Positions 8,903-18,417 are shown, numbered from the stretch's first letter. The stretch is 64,000 bases of DNA from Bog-532 sp963830385 (GCA_963830385.1 CAWHMD010000008.1:434001-498000); one strand, 5' to 3'. Translations and numbers: made by a program. Notes: generated from the letters alone by a model not told the origin.

Positions 8903-9934
8903 ATGGATTCACCGGGAGTGTTCGCGGACCTGACCGCCCAGCGGGCGTGCTGGCATCCGGTCGCGTTCGCCAGCGAGATCGGTGACCGCCCGGTCCACGC
9001 CGACCTGCTCGGCGAGCCGCTGGTGGTCTGGCGCGGGGCCGGCGGGGCGCTGCGGGTGATGTCCGACCTGTGCGTGCACCGCGGCACCGCCCTGTCGCTG
9101 GGCTGGGTCAAGGGCGAGGAGCTGGTGTGCGCCTACCACGGCTGGCGGTACGGCGCCGACGGCCGCTGCCTGGCGATCCCGCAGAAGGAAGACCCCACCG
9201 TGGTCCCGGCCAAGGCCCGGGTCCGGGCCTTTTCCGCCCAGGAACGGTACGGGCTGGTCTGGGTCGCGCTCGAGGAGCCCCGGTGGCCGCTGCCGGAGGT
9301 GCCCGAGCTGGAGTCCGGCGACTGGCTGGTCGTGCCCGCCGGGCCGTACCGGTGGCGCTGTGACGCGGCCCGCCAGGTGGAGAATTTCACCGACTTCGGG
9401 CACTTCCCGTGGGTCCACCCGGGGCTGCTCGGTGACCCCGAGCGGCCGGTCGTGCCCCGGCACCAGGTGGAGGCCGACGGCCACGTGCTGCGGTACGAGA
9501 TCGTCCGCCCCGAGGCCCCCAACAGCGACGACTACCCGGTGTTCGCCAATGAGTCGGCTGGCTCGCCGGAACGCCGCAGCCGCTACGAGCTGCACCTGCC
9601 CTACACGATCGTGCTGCGGCTCGGCTGGGGCGGCGAGCGCGGCATGGTGTACTTCTTCGCCTCGCAGCCGATCGCCACCGACCGCTGCGCGGGCTACGTG
9701 ATCATCGGCCGCAACTACAACGCCGACCAGCCCGATCAGGTGATCCGCGACTTCGAAGACACGATCTTCGGCCAGGATCAGGTGGTGGTCGAATCGCAGC
9801 GGCCCGACCGGGTCCCGTTCGACCTGGCGGCCGAACTGCACCTGCGCTTCGACGCGGTCGCGGTCAGCTACCGCAAGGCCATGCGCGACCTCGGCCTGGC
9901 CGCCAGCCCGTCCATCGGAATCCCCGTCGAATAA
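8903..9934 (+). CDS. Rieske 2Fe-2S ring-hydroxylating oxygenase, alpha-subunit type
   Basis: This is a 343-residue non-heme iron oxygenase. The Rieske centre is C57-x-H59 and C76-x2-H79 (CVHRG, CAYHGW). The mononuclear iron site appears in VENFTDFGHFPWVH, giving two histidines, with a C-terminal acidic candidate. The length and vanillate O-demethylase-like layout suggest oxidative demethylation or hydroxylation of an aromatic or terpenoid substrate; a separate reductase would be needed and none is adjacent. GTG 8897 is an alternative start two codons earlier; ATG 8903 has the better spacing from the G-rich stretch. It precedes the enolase-superfamily gene by 15 bp and is probably cotranscribed with it. 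Confidence 0.9.
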   Translation: MDSPGVFADLTAQRACWHPVAFASEIGDRPVHADLLGEPLVVWRGAGGALRVMSDLCVHRGTALSLGWVKGEELVCAYHGWRYGADGRCLAIPQKEDPTVVPAKARVRAFSAQERYGLVWVALEEPRWPLPEVPELESGDWLVVPAGPYRWRCDAARQVENFTDFGHFPWVHPGLLGDPERPVVPRHQVEADGHVLRYEIVRPEAPNSDDYPVFANESAGSPERRSRYELHLPYTIVLRLGWGGERGMVYFFASQPIATDRCAGYVIIGRNYNADQPDQVIRDFEDTIFGQDQVVVESQRPDRVPFDLAAELHLRFDAVAVSYRKAMRDLGLAASPSIGIPVE

Positions 9935-9949
9935 CCGAATAGGAGCTCA

Positions 9950-11131
9950 GTGCGGATCACCGACGTCAAGACGTTCCTGGTGCACGACCGCGAGCGCCCG
10001 GACCGGAACTACACCTTCGTCAAGATCTACACCGACCAGGGCCTGACCGGGCTCGGGGAGGCCGGCATCAACGGCAAGGAGCTGGCCGTCCAGGGCCTGG
10101 TCGGCACCTGGGCGCCGATCCTGCGGGGGATGGATCCGTCCCGCATCGAGCACATCTGGCAGACGCTGTGGCGGGGCCAGTTCTTCCGCGGCGGGCACGT
10201 GCACGGCGCCGCGCTGGCCGCGATCGACATCGCCCTGTGGGACCTGCGCGGCAAGGCGCTCGGGGTGCCCGTCTACGACCTCCTGGGCGGCAAGACCCGC
10301 GATTACGCGCGCTGCTACTGCCACGTCCAGCCGCCCGACGGCCACGACCTGGACGGGCAGGCCACCATCGAGGCGATGGTGCGCCGGGCCCGCGAGCACG
10401 TGGCCGGCGGATGGCAGTTCGTCCGCTACACCGCCGGCGACGGCTACTACCCCGGCCACCACGGCCTCTACGAGCAGGCGCCGGCACTGCGCTGGACGGT
10501 GGACGCGTTCGCCGCGCTGCGCGACGCGCTCGGCCCCGAGGTCGAGATCTGCGTGGACTTCCACCAGCGGACCACGCCCGCCTACGCGATCCAGCTGGCC
10601 GGCGAGCTGGCGCCGATGCGCCCGTTCTTCGTCGAGGACCCGGTCCGGGCCGAGAACCCGGCCCAGTTCGCCTACCTGCGCCAGCACATATCGGTGCCGA
10701 TCGCCACCGGCGAGCAGATCGCCAGCAAGTGGGACTGGCGGGAGCTGATCGAGCGCGACCTGATGGACTACTGCCGGGTTGACCTGTGCATCTGCGGCGG
10801 GCTGACCGAGGCCAGAAAGGTCGCGGGCTGGTGCGAGACCCACTACATCGAGCAGGCCCCGCACAACCCGCTGGGCCCGGTGTCGACGGCCGCCTGCCTG
10901 CACTTCGACCTGTCGACCCCGCTGTTCGCGGTCCAGGAGCTCACCTGGCGGCCCTCGGTGCTGGCCGACGTGGTGCACACCGACATGCGGCTGGAGGGCG
11001 GCAACCTGTTCAGCGGCGGTTCCCCTGGGCTGGGCGTCGAACTGGATGAGGAGGCCGCCGCCGCGTACCCGTTCGAACTGCCCGGGCTGCGGGTGCTGCG
11101 CCGCGAGGACAACTCGGTTTCGGACTGGTGA
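9950..11131 (+). CDS. Enolase-superfamily sugar-acid dehydratase (galactonate dehydratase-like)
   Basis: This is a 393-residue member of the mandelate racemase / muconate lactonizing group. Mg2+ ligands are spaced as expected: D203 (ICVDFHQR), E229 (FFVEDPV) and E255 (ATGEQIA). HNPLGPVSTAACLH near residue 305 is typical of D-galactonate/gluconate-type dehydratases, which remove water from aldonic acids to give 2-keto-3-deoxy acids. GTG 9950 follows an AGGAG site by 5 bp. The neighbouring Rieske oxygenase does not obviously belong to sugar-acid breakdown, so the true substrate is open. Confidence 0.87.
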   Translation: MRITDVKTFLVHDRERPDRNYTFVKIYTDQGLTGLGEAGINGKELAVQGLVGTWAPILRGMDPSRIEHIWQTLWRGQFFRGGHVHGAALAAIDIALWDLRGKALGVPVYDLLGGKTRDYARCYCHVQPPDGHDLDGQATIEAMVRRAREHVAGGWQFVRYTAGDGYYPGHHGLYEQAPALRWTVDAFAALRDALGPEVEICVDFHQRTTPAYAIQLAGELAPMRPFFVEDPVRAENPAQFAYLRQHISVPIATGEQIASKWDWRELIERDLMDYCRVDLCICGGLTEARKVAGWCETHYIEQAPHNPLGPVSTAACLHFDLSTPLFAVQELTWRPSVLADVVHTDMRLEGGNLFSGGSPGLGVELDEEAAAAYPFELPGLRVLRREDNSVSDW

Positions 11132-11152
11132 CCGCGTCGCCCCGGCGCCGCC

Positions 11153-12357
11153 TTAGTCCCAGCGCACCGGCAGCGCGGGCGGCTTGCGGAACACCAGCCC
11201 GCGCGGGTGAGCGCCCTGATCCGGGACCAGGCGCAGGCCGGGCAGCGTGAGCAGGGCGCGCAGCCCGGCCAGCGTCTCGGCGCGGGCGGCCGGCGCCCCG
11301 ATGCAGAAGTGCGGCCCGTGCGCGAACGCCAGGTGGCGCTCGGTGCCGGGCCGGTCCAGGTCGAAACGGTCGGGGTTGGCGAAGATGGCCGGGTCGCGGT
11401 TGGCGCCGGACAGCGAGACCGTCACCCGGTCACCGGCCGCGATCGCCGCGTCCGCCACCTCGATGTCGCGGGTGGCGTAGCGGTCGACGATGGCGGCGGC
11501 CGGTTCCAGCCGCAGCGATTCCTCCACGGCCGCCGTCAGCAACTCCGGGGCGCGGCGCACCCTTTCCAGCTGATCGGGCGCGCTGAGCAGGTGCAGCGCG
11601 GCGTTGGCGATCATGCCGTCGGTGGTGTCGATGCCGCCGAACATCACCACCGCGGCGTCGGAGATGATCTCGTCGGTGCTGAGCTGCCCGCCCGCCGCGG
11701 CGGTGGCCAGCACGCTGCGTTGCCCGGAGCCGGCCCGTCGATCACCGCTCGCAGCAGGCCCGCCAGCTCGGCGAACGCGGCGGTCGCGTCCGGATCGGGC
11801 TCGCCGATGCCGGTGGTGTCCTGGCCCTCGGCGATGCCATCGCCACCCACGTCGCCCACGTCGCCCTGGTCGCCGGACAGCCCGGTCACGCCGCCGACGA
11901 TGCGCGTGTACAGCGCCAGGATCTCGGCCGGGGCGACGTCGCCGAGGCCCAGGGCCTCGGCGACCACCGCCACCGCCAGCGGGCCGGACAGCTCGCGGCG
12001 CAGGTCGGCCGCGCCGGCCGGGCGGATCGCCTCGACCAGGCGCACCGCCTCGGCGCCGGCGAACGCCGGCAGCCGCTCGGCCGCGCCGCCCCGGTGGAAC
12101 GCCGCGAAGAACGGTGACCGGTGCCGGGTATGGGCGGCGCCGTCCAGTGACAGCATGCTCGGGCCGACCACCCGGGCGGTCGAGAACCGCGGATCGTCGA
12201 CCGTGAACGTGCGGCTGTCGCGCATCACCGCGACCGCTTCGGCGTGCCCGGTGACCAGCCACCCGTCCAGCGCCGGGACCCACGCCACCGGCGACCGCCG
12301 CCGCAGCCGGGCCAGAGCGGCGTGCGGGTCCTGCTCGAGGTCGCTGAGGCTCAGCAC
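11153..12357 (-). pseudogene. Cytochrome P450, interrupted by a single frameshift
   Basis: Two overlapping frames together make one P450. The N-terminal frame starts at GTG 12357 (LSLSDLEQDPHAALARLRRR) and covers substrate-recognition regions. The C-terminal frame carries the I-helix GGIDTT, the EESLR ExxR motif and the heme loop FAHGPHFCIG. The switch falls near 11725-11745, between AVIDGPAPG and SVLATAAAGG. Repairing one base would give a soluble P450 of about 400 residues. Since all motifs are intact, a recent mutation or sequencing error is more likely than old decay. The start lies 10 bp after the stop of the UPF0104 gene, suggesting cotranscription. Confidence 0.8.
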
Positions 12358-12367
12358 AGTGAAAAGG

Positions 12368-13417
12368 CTAGCCGCTGGTGGCCCCCCGGCTGGACCGGAG
12401 CATGACCAGCCAGCCGATGCCGAGGACCAGCCAGAAGTTCACCAGCCGGTAGGCCAGCACCGCCGCCAGCGCCCCCGCGGCAGGCAGGCCGCCCACGGTC
12501 AGCGCGGCCGCCACCGTCAGCTCGACCAGGCCGAAGCCGCCGGGGGTGAGGCCGGTGCTGCCGACCGCCGCGCCCGCGCCGTAGGCCAGCAGCAGCGCGT
12601 GCCACGGCACCGGCATACCCGCCGCCCGGATGGCCAGCGCCAGCGCCGTGCAGTCACCCGCCCAGTTCAGCGTGGCCAGCCCGAACACGGCCAGGTAGCC
12701 GCGGCCGGGCAGCCGGAGGCTGGCGATCCGGTCCACGAATCCCTCCAGCTGGGCCGGGAGGTCCTCCAGCCGCTCCCGGGTGGCCGGTTTGTGCGGCAGC
12801 CGCTGCACCTGGGCGGCCAGCCGCAGGAACAGCTGGCTGAGCCATTTACGGACCCGCTGGTAGCGGATGGCCAGCAGCACCACCAGGCCGGGCACCAGGT
12901 ACACGGCGGCCCCGGCGAACCCGGCCACCGCCCCGACGCTGGCGCCGCTGAGGATCGCCCCGGCCACCAGCAGCACCGCCAGCGACGAGGTGGAGAAGAT
13001 CCCGGACACCGCCAGCGTCCACCCGGCCGCGGCCGGGTCCACGCCCCGGCGGCGGAACTGGCGGTACTCGTAGATCGCGCCCAGACCGGTGCCTGCGAAC
13101 GGCAGCGACATCGACAGCGCGCTGGCCGCGTAGGTGATCCGGACCATCGCCCAGCGGCTGGGCCGCCGGGCGCTCACCCCCAGCAGCCGATGACGGCTGA
13201 GCGCGAACGACACCACCGAAACCAGCTCGGCCGCCACCGCCAGCGCGAACCAGCGGCCGCTCAGGTGCCCGAGCGCGCTGAACGAGCGGACCAGGTCCCG
13301 ATGGTAGATCGCCACCATCCCGGCCAGGACCGCCACCAGGGCCAGGCGCGCGGCGATACGCCAGCGCGGTGAGCCCCGTTCGTCCCGCCTGGCTTCATCT
13401 GCGGCTTCGCGCCGCAC
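12368..13417 (-). CDS. UPF0104 / lysylphosphatidylglycerol synthase transmembrane-domain protein
   Basis: This is a 349-residue protein with about eight membrane segments and the pattern of the flippase-like LPG_synthase_TM family (GLTPGGFGLVELTVAAALT near the C terminus, SLPFAGTGLGAIYEYRQF in the middle). In MprF this domain moves lysylated lipids across the membrane; stand-alone actinobacterial versions have no firmly known substrate. It starts at GTG 13417. A second, unrelated-looking member lies at 47943-49091. Confidence 0.82.
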   Translation of the reverse strand: MRREAADEARRDERGSPRWRIAARLALVAVLAGMVAIYHRDLVRSFSALGHLSGRWFALAVAAELVSVVSFALSRHRLLGVSARRPSRWAMVRITYAASALSMSLPFAGTGLGAIYEYRQFRRRGVDPAAAGWTLAVSGIFSTSSLAVLLVAGAILSGASVGAVAGFAGAAVYLVPGLVVLLAIRYQRVRKWLSQLFLRLAAQVQRLPHKPATRERLEDLPAQLEGFVDRIASLRLPGRGYLAVFGLATLNWAGDCTALALAIRAAGMPVPWHALLLAYGAGAAVGSTGLTPGGFGLVELTVAAALTVGGLPAAGALAAVLAYRLVNFWLVLGIGWLVMLRSSRGATSG

Positions 13418-13549
13418 CCGGGTAGTAGTGATGAAGAAGAACCTCTCGCCCCGTTGGCACTCCAGCCCCCCGGCTAGAGCACGAAGTTCATCTATCTAGC
13501 ATCCCGGGCGCAGCCTAGCGTTCTGGTTAAAACCATGAAAATTAATTAC

Positions 13550-13579
13550 GCGTTACTACGCGGCGCGTTACTACGCGGC
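13550..13579 (+). repeat. Two exact tandem 15-bp units
   Basis: GCGTTACTACGCGGC occurs twice in direct succession, in a short AT-richer patch between the UPF0104 gene and pyrF; the second unit includes the pyrF stop codon. It looks like a simple duplication. No wider copies were noticed in the window. Confidence 0.7.
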
Positions 13580-14422
13580 GAGCCCCGTCGCGAACTGGGC
13601 GGCCAGGCTGGCCACGGCGTCGCGCAGCCGGGCCGGGTCGGGGCCGGGCGCCAGCAGGCTGCGGGACGCGGACGGCATGACCCGGTCCGGGCAGGCCGCG
13701 AACGTCTGCGCCACGTCTTCTGGTGTGTAGCCCTGGGCGCCGACTCCCGGCGCCAGGAAAAGCCCGTTCATCTCGGCCAGGGGGAGCGGGGTCAGCTGGG
13801 GCGCGGGGGCCACGACCGCGCCGATCGGGCCCACCGTGCCCGGAGCGAGCTTGGCGTTCAGCTCCCCGATGTCGCGCAGCAGGGTCTCCTCCACGGTGCC
13901 GTGGCCGGACCGGGCGGCCTGGATCTGGCGGCCTTCGGGGTTGGAGGAGCGGGTGACCACCAGCAGGGCGGAGCCCGACTCGTGGGCCCGGGTCACGAAC
14001 GCTCCCATCGCGCCCAGCCCCAGGTACGGGTGGACGGTGATCGCGTCGGCCGCGAACGGGGCGCCCTCGCCCAGGTAGGCCTGCGCGTAGGCGTCGTTGG
14101 TGGAGCCGACGTCGCCCCGCTTGACGTCCACGATGACCAGCAAGCCGGCCGCGCGGGCTTGTCCGGTCAGCCGGGCCAGCGTGCGCAGTCCCCGCCAGCC
14201 GTGCCGCTCGTAGAACGCGGACTGGGGCTTGACCAGCCCGATCGTGCCGGCGGCGACCGGCACGACCAGGTCCGCGAACCGGTCCAGGCCGTCGGGAGTG
14301 TCCCCGAACCCCCAGTCCTCCAGCAGCTTCGCGGACGGGTCCAGGCCCCACACCAGCGGTCCCCGGGCGGCGCGGACTCCTGCGAACCGGGCGGCGAACG
14401 GAGCTGCGTGCGAGTCGGGCAT
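13571..14422 (-). CDS. pyrF: Orotidine 5'-phosphate decarboxylase (type 2)
   Basis: This 283-residue enzyme catalyses OMP to UMP, the last step of de novo pyrimidine synthesis. The catalytic signature VDVKRGDVGST (Asp-Lys-Asp array) is present near residue 95, with VWGLDPS at the start and PGVGAQG near the phosphate-binding end. The length and this layout fit the type 2 OMP decarboxylases of actinobacteria and myxobacteria. ATG 14422 begins 5 bp after the SDR stop, so it is probably the third gene of an MFS-SDR-pyrF operon. Finding pyrF here, apart from other pyr genes, is slightly unusual. Confidence 0.93.
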   Translation of the reverse strand: MPDSHAAPFAARFAGVRAARGPLVWGLDPSAKLLEDWGFGDTPDGLDRFADLVVPVAAGTIGLVKPQSAFYERHGWRGLRTLARLTGQARAAGLLVIVDVKRGDVGSTNDAYAQAYLGEGAPFAADAITVHPYLGLGAMGAFVTRAHESGSALLVVTRSSNPEGRQIQAARSGHGTVEETLLRDIGELNAKLAPGTVGPIGAVVAPAPQLTPLPLAEMNGLFLAPGVGAQGYTPEDVAQTFAACPDRVMPSASRSLLAPGPDPARLRDAVASLAAQFATGLAA

Positions 14423-14427
14423 GGGTC

Positions 14428-15213
14428 CTAGTAGATCGTGTAGCCGCCGTCGATGACCAGCACCGATCCGGTCATGAACGAGCTGGCCGCGCTGGCCAGG
14501 TAGACCACGCTGGGCGCGATCTCCTCGGGGGTGGCGTAGCGCTGCTGCGGGACGTCCTCGATCCAGTGGCGGCGGAACTCGGGCTGGTCGACCGGCGCCA
14601 TCTCGGTCTTCACGTAACCGGGGGCCAGCGCGTTGACCCGGATGCCGTGCGGGGCCCATTCGGCCGCCAGCGACTTGGTCAGCTGGTGCACGGCTGCCTT
14701 GGAGGCATTGTAGGCGGGCTGCCACTGCGGCCGGTTGACGATGATCGAGGAGATCGACCCGATGTTGACGATGGCCCCGCCCGCGCCGCCGTGCTGGCTG
14801 CTCATGCGCTTGGCCGCCTCGGTGCTGGCCACCCACAGCCCGTACACGTTGACGTCGAACACCTGCCGCCACTCGTCGTCCGGCACCTCCAGCGCCGGCC
14901 GGTGGAAGCACACGCCCGCGTTGTTGACGAGGATGTCGAGCCCGCCGAGCGCGTCGGCCGCCTCGGCGATCATGCGCTCGGCGTCCGGCCGCTGGGTCAC
15001 GTCGGCCACGACCGGGACGACCGTGCGCCCGGTCCGGCCGGCGATGTCGCCGGCCGCGGCCCTGATGCCGGCCTCGGTGCGGGCCACCGCGGCGACATCC
15101 GCGCCCGCTTCGGCCAGCGCGAGCGCGAACGCCCGGCCCAGGCCGCGGCTGGCTCCGGTCACCACGGCCTTGCGACCGGGCAGCGCGAACTGGCTCAGAA
15201 CCCCGTCGGTCAT
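14428..15213 (-). CDS. Short-chain dehydrogenase/reductase (classical SDR)
   Basis: This is a 261-residue NAD(P)-dependent oxidoreductase. Visible are the cofactor motif TGASRGLG (about 19-26), NNAG near 95, catalytic Ser in NIGSISS and the YNASK catalytic tetrad residues near 167-171, and an ending VIDGGYTIY. The shape resembles gluconate 5-dehydrogenase-like SDRs, but the substrate is unknown. Its start overlaps the MFS stop by 4 bp (ATGA), implying translational coupling. Confidence 0.9.
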   Translation of the reverse strand: MTDGVLSQFALPGRKAVVTGASRGLGRAFALALAEAGADVAAVARTEAGIRAAAGDIAGRTGRTVVPVVADVTQRPDAERMIAEAADALGGLDILVNNAGVCFHRPALEVPDDEWRQVFDVNVYGLWVASTEAAKRMSSQHGGAGGAIVNIGSISSIIVNRPQWQPAYNASKAAVHQLTKSLAAEWAPHGIRVNALAPGYVKTEMAPVDQPEFRRHWIEDVPQQRYATPEEIAPSVVYLASAASSFMTGSVLVIDGGYTIY

Positions 15214-16607
15214 ATTCGCTCCTGTTGTGCGGTAACGGTCGGCTGGGCGGTAGTGGTCTGCTGGGCGGTAGCGGTCTGCGGGCCGGGCAGGCCTGGGTCA
15301 CGGGGACGGCGCAGCGCGTACCAGCCGGCCAGCAGGGTGCCCAGGCACAGCGCGGCCGCGCTCAGCCCGAGCGACCAGTGGATACCGACCACCGCGCCCA
15401 GCAGGCCGACGGTGAACCCGCTGCCGGCCCGCAGCCCGTTGGACGACATCCCGTACAGGCCGACCACCCGGCCGCGGTCCTTGGCCGGGGCCAGTAGCTG
15501 CACCACCGTCTGCCCGATTGACATCGACGCCAGGTTGGCCACCCCGCTGATCAGGAGCATGATCAGCGCCACCACGTAGTTGCCCGTGAACGCGAAGAAC
15601 AGCACGGTCACGCCGTAGATCGCGGTGCTCACCACGGCCGCGGTGACGGTCGGCTTGATCCGGCCGGTGACCTCCAGCAGGACCCCGCCGATGACCCCGC
15701 CCAGCCCGAGCGCGAACAGCAGCACCCCGTAGGCGGTGCCCGCGCTGCCCGCCCCCAGATCGTGGGCGAAGATCGGCATCGAGGTCTGCAGCGACGTGCC
15801 GACGAAGAACGACCCCAGACCGCCCAGGATGATCATGGAGACGACCACCCGGTCGGACCGGACCTCGCGCAGGACCCGCAGTGACTCCCTGAGACCGACC
15901 CGGGTGCGCGGCCCGCCGTGGTCGCGGGTGTGGCCGGTGAACTTGGTCCGGAACAGGAACAGGGTCAGCGGCAGGTAGATCGCGATGTTGACGAAGATGC
16001 CGTGCACCGGCCCCAGCCCGAGCAGCAGCACCGACCCCACCACCGGCCCGAACAAGATGCCGAGGCTCTTGAACGTGGAGTTCAGCCGGACCGCGCTCGG
16101 CAGTTCGCGCGCGCCCACGAAGTCGTGCAGCATCAGCTGCTCGCCCGGCCCCCACAGCGACCCGGCCAGCCCGTGCAAGATCAGCAGCACGCAGGCTTCC
16201 CAGACGGTCAGCGAGTTGGTGAGGAAGAAAACGCCCCACATCGCGGAGACGAACATGAACAGCACCTGCGCACCCTGGATGAGGCGGCGGCAGTCGTACC
16301 GGTCAGCCAGCGAGCCGAAGTACACCGAGAAGAAGAGGAACGGCACCCAGTGGCTGATGACCTCGAAACCGGTCAGCGCGGGGGAGTGGAACTTCTGCCA
16401 CAGCACCCAGTAGGTGATGACATGCTCGATATTGTCGGCCATCATCGCCAGCCCCGCGCCGAACAGGTACGGCCGGCAATCCTTGTTGCGCAACGCCGCG
16501 AACTTGGCCGGCGGCGGCGCCCCAGCGGTCAGCGCCGTCATCTCGTCGGACGGGGCAGCCTCGTCCAGTTCCAGGACGTGGGTGGGAATGCCGCAGGCGG
16601 AACACAT
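15210..16607 (-). CDS. MFS transporter (MFS_3 / EntS-like exporter)
   Basis: This is a 465-residue, 12-helix major facilitator. Features include GSLADRYDCRRLIQ in the loop between helices 2 and 3, and a low-complexity C terminus rich in TAQQ/TAQP repeats. The group includes exporters of siderophores and drugs. ATG 16607 gives an N-terminal CSACGIPTH segment; the in-frame ATG at 16541 is also possible. It is first gene of the operon with the SDR and pyrF. An inverted repeat lies 58 bp upstream. Confidence 0.85.
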   Translation of the reverse strand: MCSACGIPTHVLELDEAAPSDEMTALTAGAPPPAKFAALRNKDCRPYLFGAGLAMMADNIEHVITYWVLWQKFHSPALTGFEVISHWVPFLFFSVYFGSLADRYDCRRLIQGAQVLFMFVSAMWGVFFLTNSLTVWEACVLLILHGLAGSLWGPGEQLMLHDFVGARELPSAVRLNSTFKSLGILFGPVVGSVLLLGLGPVHGIFVNIAIYLPLTLFLFRTKFTGHTRDHGGPRTRVGLRESLRVLREVRSDRVVVSMIILGGLGSFFVGTSLQTSMPIFAHDLGAGSAGTAYGVLLFALGLGGVIGGVLLEVTGRIKPTVTAAVVSTAIYGVTVLFFAFTGNYVVALIMLLISGVANLASMSIGQTVVQLLAPAKDRGRVVGLYGMSSNGLRAGSGFTVGLLGAVVGIHWSLGLSAAALCLGTLLAGWYALRRPRDPGLPGPQTATAQQTTTAQPTVTAQQERI

Positions 16608-16664
16608 ACAGGCGATGACTCCGGTCGTCGGGCAGGGTGGACAGGCAGGGCAGCAGTCTTAACT

Positions 16665-16680
16665 GTTGTGGTTGCACAAC
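16665..16680. promoter_or_regulatory. Perfect inverted repeat upstream of the MFS operon
   Basis: GTTGTG-GTTG-CACAAC forms 6-bp perfect arms around a 4-bp centre, 58 bp upstream of the MFS start, in the position expected for a repressor operator. No regulator gene is adjacent, so the cognate protein is unknown. The rest of 16608-16996 holds only short, GC-rich, non-coding-looking sequence plus repeat copies. Confidence 0.45.
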
Positions 16681-16917
16681 TTTTCCGCAAGCCCGGACTT
16701 ATCTCCCACGTCCCCCCGGCCCGGCACCTCACGCCCCCGGCGACGCCTCACGCCCTGCCCCTCACGCACAGGTCCCCGCACGCACCCTTGCCCCTCGGGT
16801 ACCTCACGCCCCGGCCTACACCACCGTGGCCACATCGCGCCCGCCTCGGCCTCCCGGCCTGGCCGTCCTCCAGCCACCGCCGCCACACCCGCGCCCGGCC
16901 CGCGACACCCCGAAACT

Positions 16918-16933
16918 GACAACACCAAGAAGT
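16918..16933 (+). repeat. Dispersed 16-bp repeat, degenerate copy
   Basis: GACAACACCAAGAAGT matches 13 of 16 positions of GATAACAGCAAGAAGC and starts 49 bp before the next exact copy, consistent with an old member of a roughly 50-bp-spaced set. Confidence 0.45.
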
Positions 16934-16966
16934 GCGAGCCGACGCCCCATCTCCCCCCTCCCCGGC

Positions 16967-16982
16967 GATAACAGCAAGAAGC
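16967..16982 (+). repeat. Dispersed 16-bp repeat, copy 2
   Basis: Exact GATAACAGCAAGAAGC, 14 bp outside the left end of the IS30-family element. Confidence 0.85.
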
Positions 16983-16996
16983 CGCCGACAGCTTCG

Positions 16997-18326
16997 AAGA
17001 TCCATTCCTCGGTTACGTTCTCAGTCGTATTCGCTGGGCGGGGTCAGGGGGTGGTTGCAACACCACTGGCATCTGACGGGTTTGACAGTAGCTCGTTGAG
17101 GGCTTCGGCGGGGGTGCGCCAGCTGAGGGTCTGGCGGGGGCGGCCGTTGAGCCTGGCGGCGATCTCGGCGAGGTGGTGCCGGGAGTGACCGGACAAGATG
17201 GTGCCTTTGGGGAAGTACTGGCGCAGCAGCCCGTTGGTGTTTTCGTTGCTGCCCCGCTGCCAGGGGCTGTGCGGGTCGCAGAAGTAAATGTCCAGGCCGG
17301 TGGCCAGGGTGATCTGGGCGTGCCGGGCCATTTCCTTGCCCTGGTCCCAGGTCAGGGATTTACGCAGGTGAGCGGGCAGCTCGAGCATCGTTTCGGTCAT
17401 CGCCGCGGCGACGGTGACGGCGTCGTGGCGGCCGCGGGGCAGATAAAGCAGCAGGCAGAACCGGGTGCTCCGCTCGACCAGGGTCCCGATCGCCGACGTG
17501 CCGCCCTTGCCCAGGATCAGGTCCCCTTCCCAGTGGCCGGGCACGGCCCGGTCGGCGGCCTCGGGGGGCCGTTCGCTGATCATGATCATGTCCTTGATCC
17601 GCCCGGCGCCGGTGGGCCGCCCGGCCGGGCGGCGGGGCCGGCGCAGCGCCCGCCCCGTCCGCAGGCTGGCCGCCAGTTCGCGGCGCAAAGCACCGCGGCC
17701 CTGCACGTAGATGGACTGGTAGATGGTTTCGTGCGACACCCGCATCTCCGGCTGGCCGGGGAACTCGATCGCCAGCCGGGCGCTGATCTGCCGCGGCGAC
17801 CACTGCTTATCCAGCCAGTGTTCCACCCGTTCACGCAGCACCGGATCCGCGGCCAGCTTCGCGGTCTTCGGCCGCCGGGCCCGGTACTGCGCCGCGGCCT
17901 GTGCGCCCAGGGCCCGGTACCGGCCCCTGGCGGTCCGGTTCCGGGCCACCTCCCGGCAGATCGTGCTGGCCGGCCGGCCCAGCTGCCGCGCGATGGCCCG
18001 CAGCGGCTGGCCCGCCGCCACGCCGAGCGCGATCTCCTCCCGCTCGGCCGCCGCCAGATACCGCCGGCCCAGCGGCCGGGTCCCGTTAGCTTTCACCCCG
18101 CCAGCCTGGCGGAACCACACCTCCGCCGTCTGCACCGGCAGCCCGCACCGGGCCGCCGCAGCCCGCCAGCTCACCCCCGCCCGGACCAGCTCCCAGAACT
18201 CCACCCGCACCGCCCGCGGCAACCCCCGCGCACCCGTTTTCAGCACCACAACGACTCCCTAAACGATCAAGCCGTTGCAACCACCGCTTGAAACCGCCCT
18301 GAAAACGCAACCGAGGAATAGATCTT
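16997..18326 (-). mobile_element. IS30-family insertion sequence, apparently complete
   Basis: A 1.33-kb element with one transposase gene. Imperfect 28-bp terminal inverted repeats lie at 16997-17024 and 18299-18326: both ends begin AAGATC and share ATTCCTCGGTT then CGTT and TCAG, differing at only a few positions. No clear 2-3 bp target duplication is seen. Size, ends and the DD(33)E transposase fit IS30. The element sits between two exact copies of the 16-bp repeat and seems to have split a cluster of them. Confidence 0.88.
17044..18249 (-). CDS. IS30-family transposase
   Basis: This is a 401-residue DDE transposase that cuts and joins the element's ends. The N terminus holds helix-turn-helix segments (WRAAAARCGLPVQTAEVWF, then LRAIARQLGRPASTICREV). 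The catalytic residues are D243 (HWEGDLI), D302 (LTWDQGKE) and E336 (SPWQRGSNENTNG), with the 33-residue D-E spacing of IS30. The frame is uninterrupted and all catalytic residues are present, so the enzyme may be active. Stop and start fall within the inverted repeats, 20 and 49 bp from their inner edges. Confidence 0.95.
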   Translation of the reverse strand: MVLKTGARGLPRAVRVEFWELVRAGVSWRAAAARCGLPVQTAEVWFRQAGGVKANGTRPLGRRYLAAAEREEIALGVAAGQPLRAIARQLGRPASTICREVARNRTARGRYRALGAQAAAQYRARRPKTAKLAADPVLRERVEHWLDKQWSPRQISARLAIEFPGQPEMRVSHETIYQSIYVQGRGALRRELAASLRTGRALRRPRRPAGRPTGAGRIKDMIMISERPPEAADRAVPGHWEGDLILGKGGTSAIGTLVERSTRFCLLLYLPRGRHDAVTVAAAMTETMLELPAHLRKSLTWDQGKEMARHAQITLATGLDIYFCDPHSPWQRGSNENTNGLLRQYFPKGTILSGHSRHHLAEIAARLNGRPRQTLSWRTPAEALNELLSNPSDASGVATTP

Positions 18327-18351
18327 GCTCCCGTCAACCAGACCTGGCTGT

Positions 18352-18367
18352 GATAACAGCAAGAAGC
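18352..18367 (+). repeat. Dispersed 16-bp repeat, copy 3
   Basis: Exact GATAACAGCAAGAAGC, 25 bp outside the right end of the IS30 element. If the IS is removed, it lies about 55 bp from copy 2. Confidence 0.85.
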
Positions 18368-18401
18368 AGGTGACGGAGGCCCGGCGCGTAGCTCAGCTCT
18401 T

Positions 18402-18417
18402 GATAACAGCGAGGAGC
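18402..18417 (+). repeat. Dispersed 16-bp repeat, copy 4 (variant)
   Basis: GATAACAGCGAGGAGC, two transitions from the consensus, starting exactly 50 bp after copy 3. Confidence 0.7.

Noticed and set aside
11207..13372. 721-codon plus-strand ORF
   Set aside because: Antisense to the P450 and UPF0104 genes, whose motifs are unmistakable.
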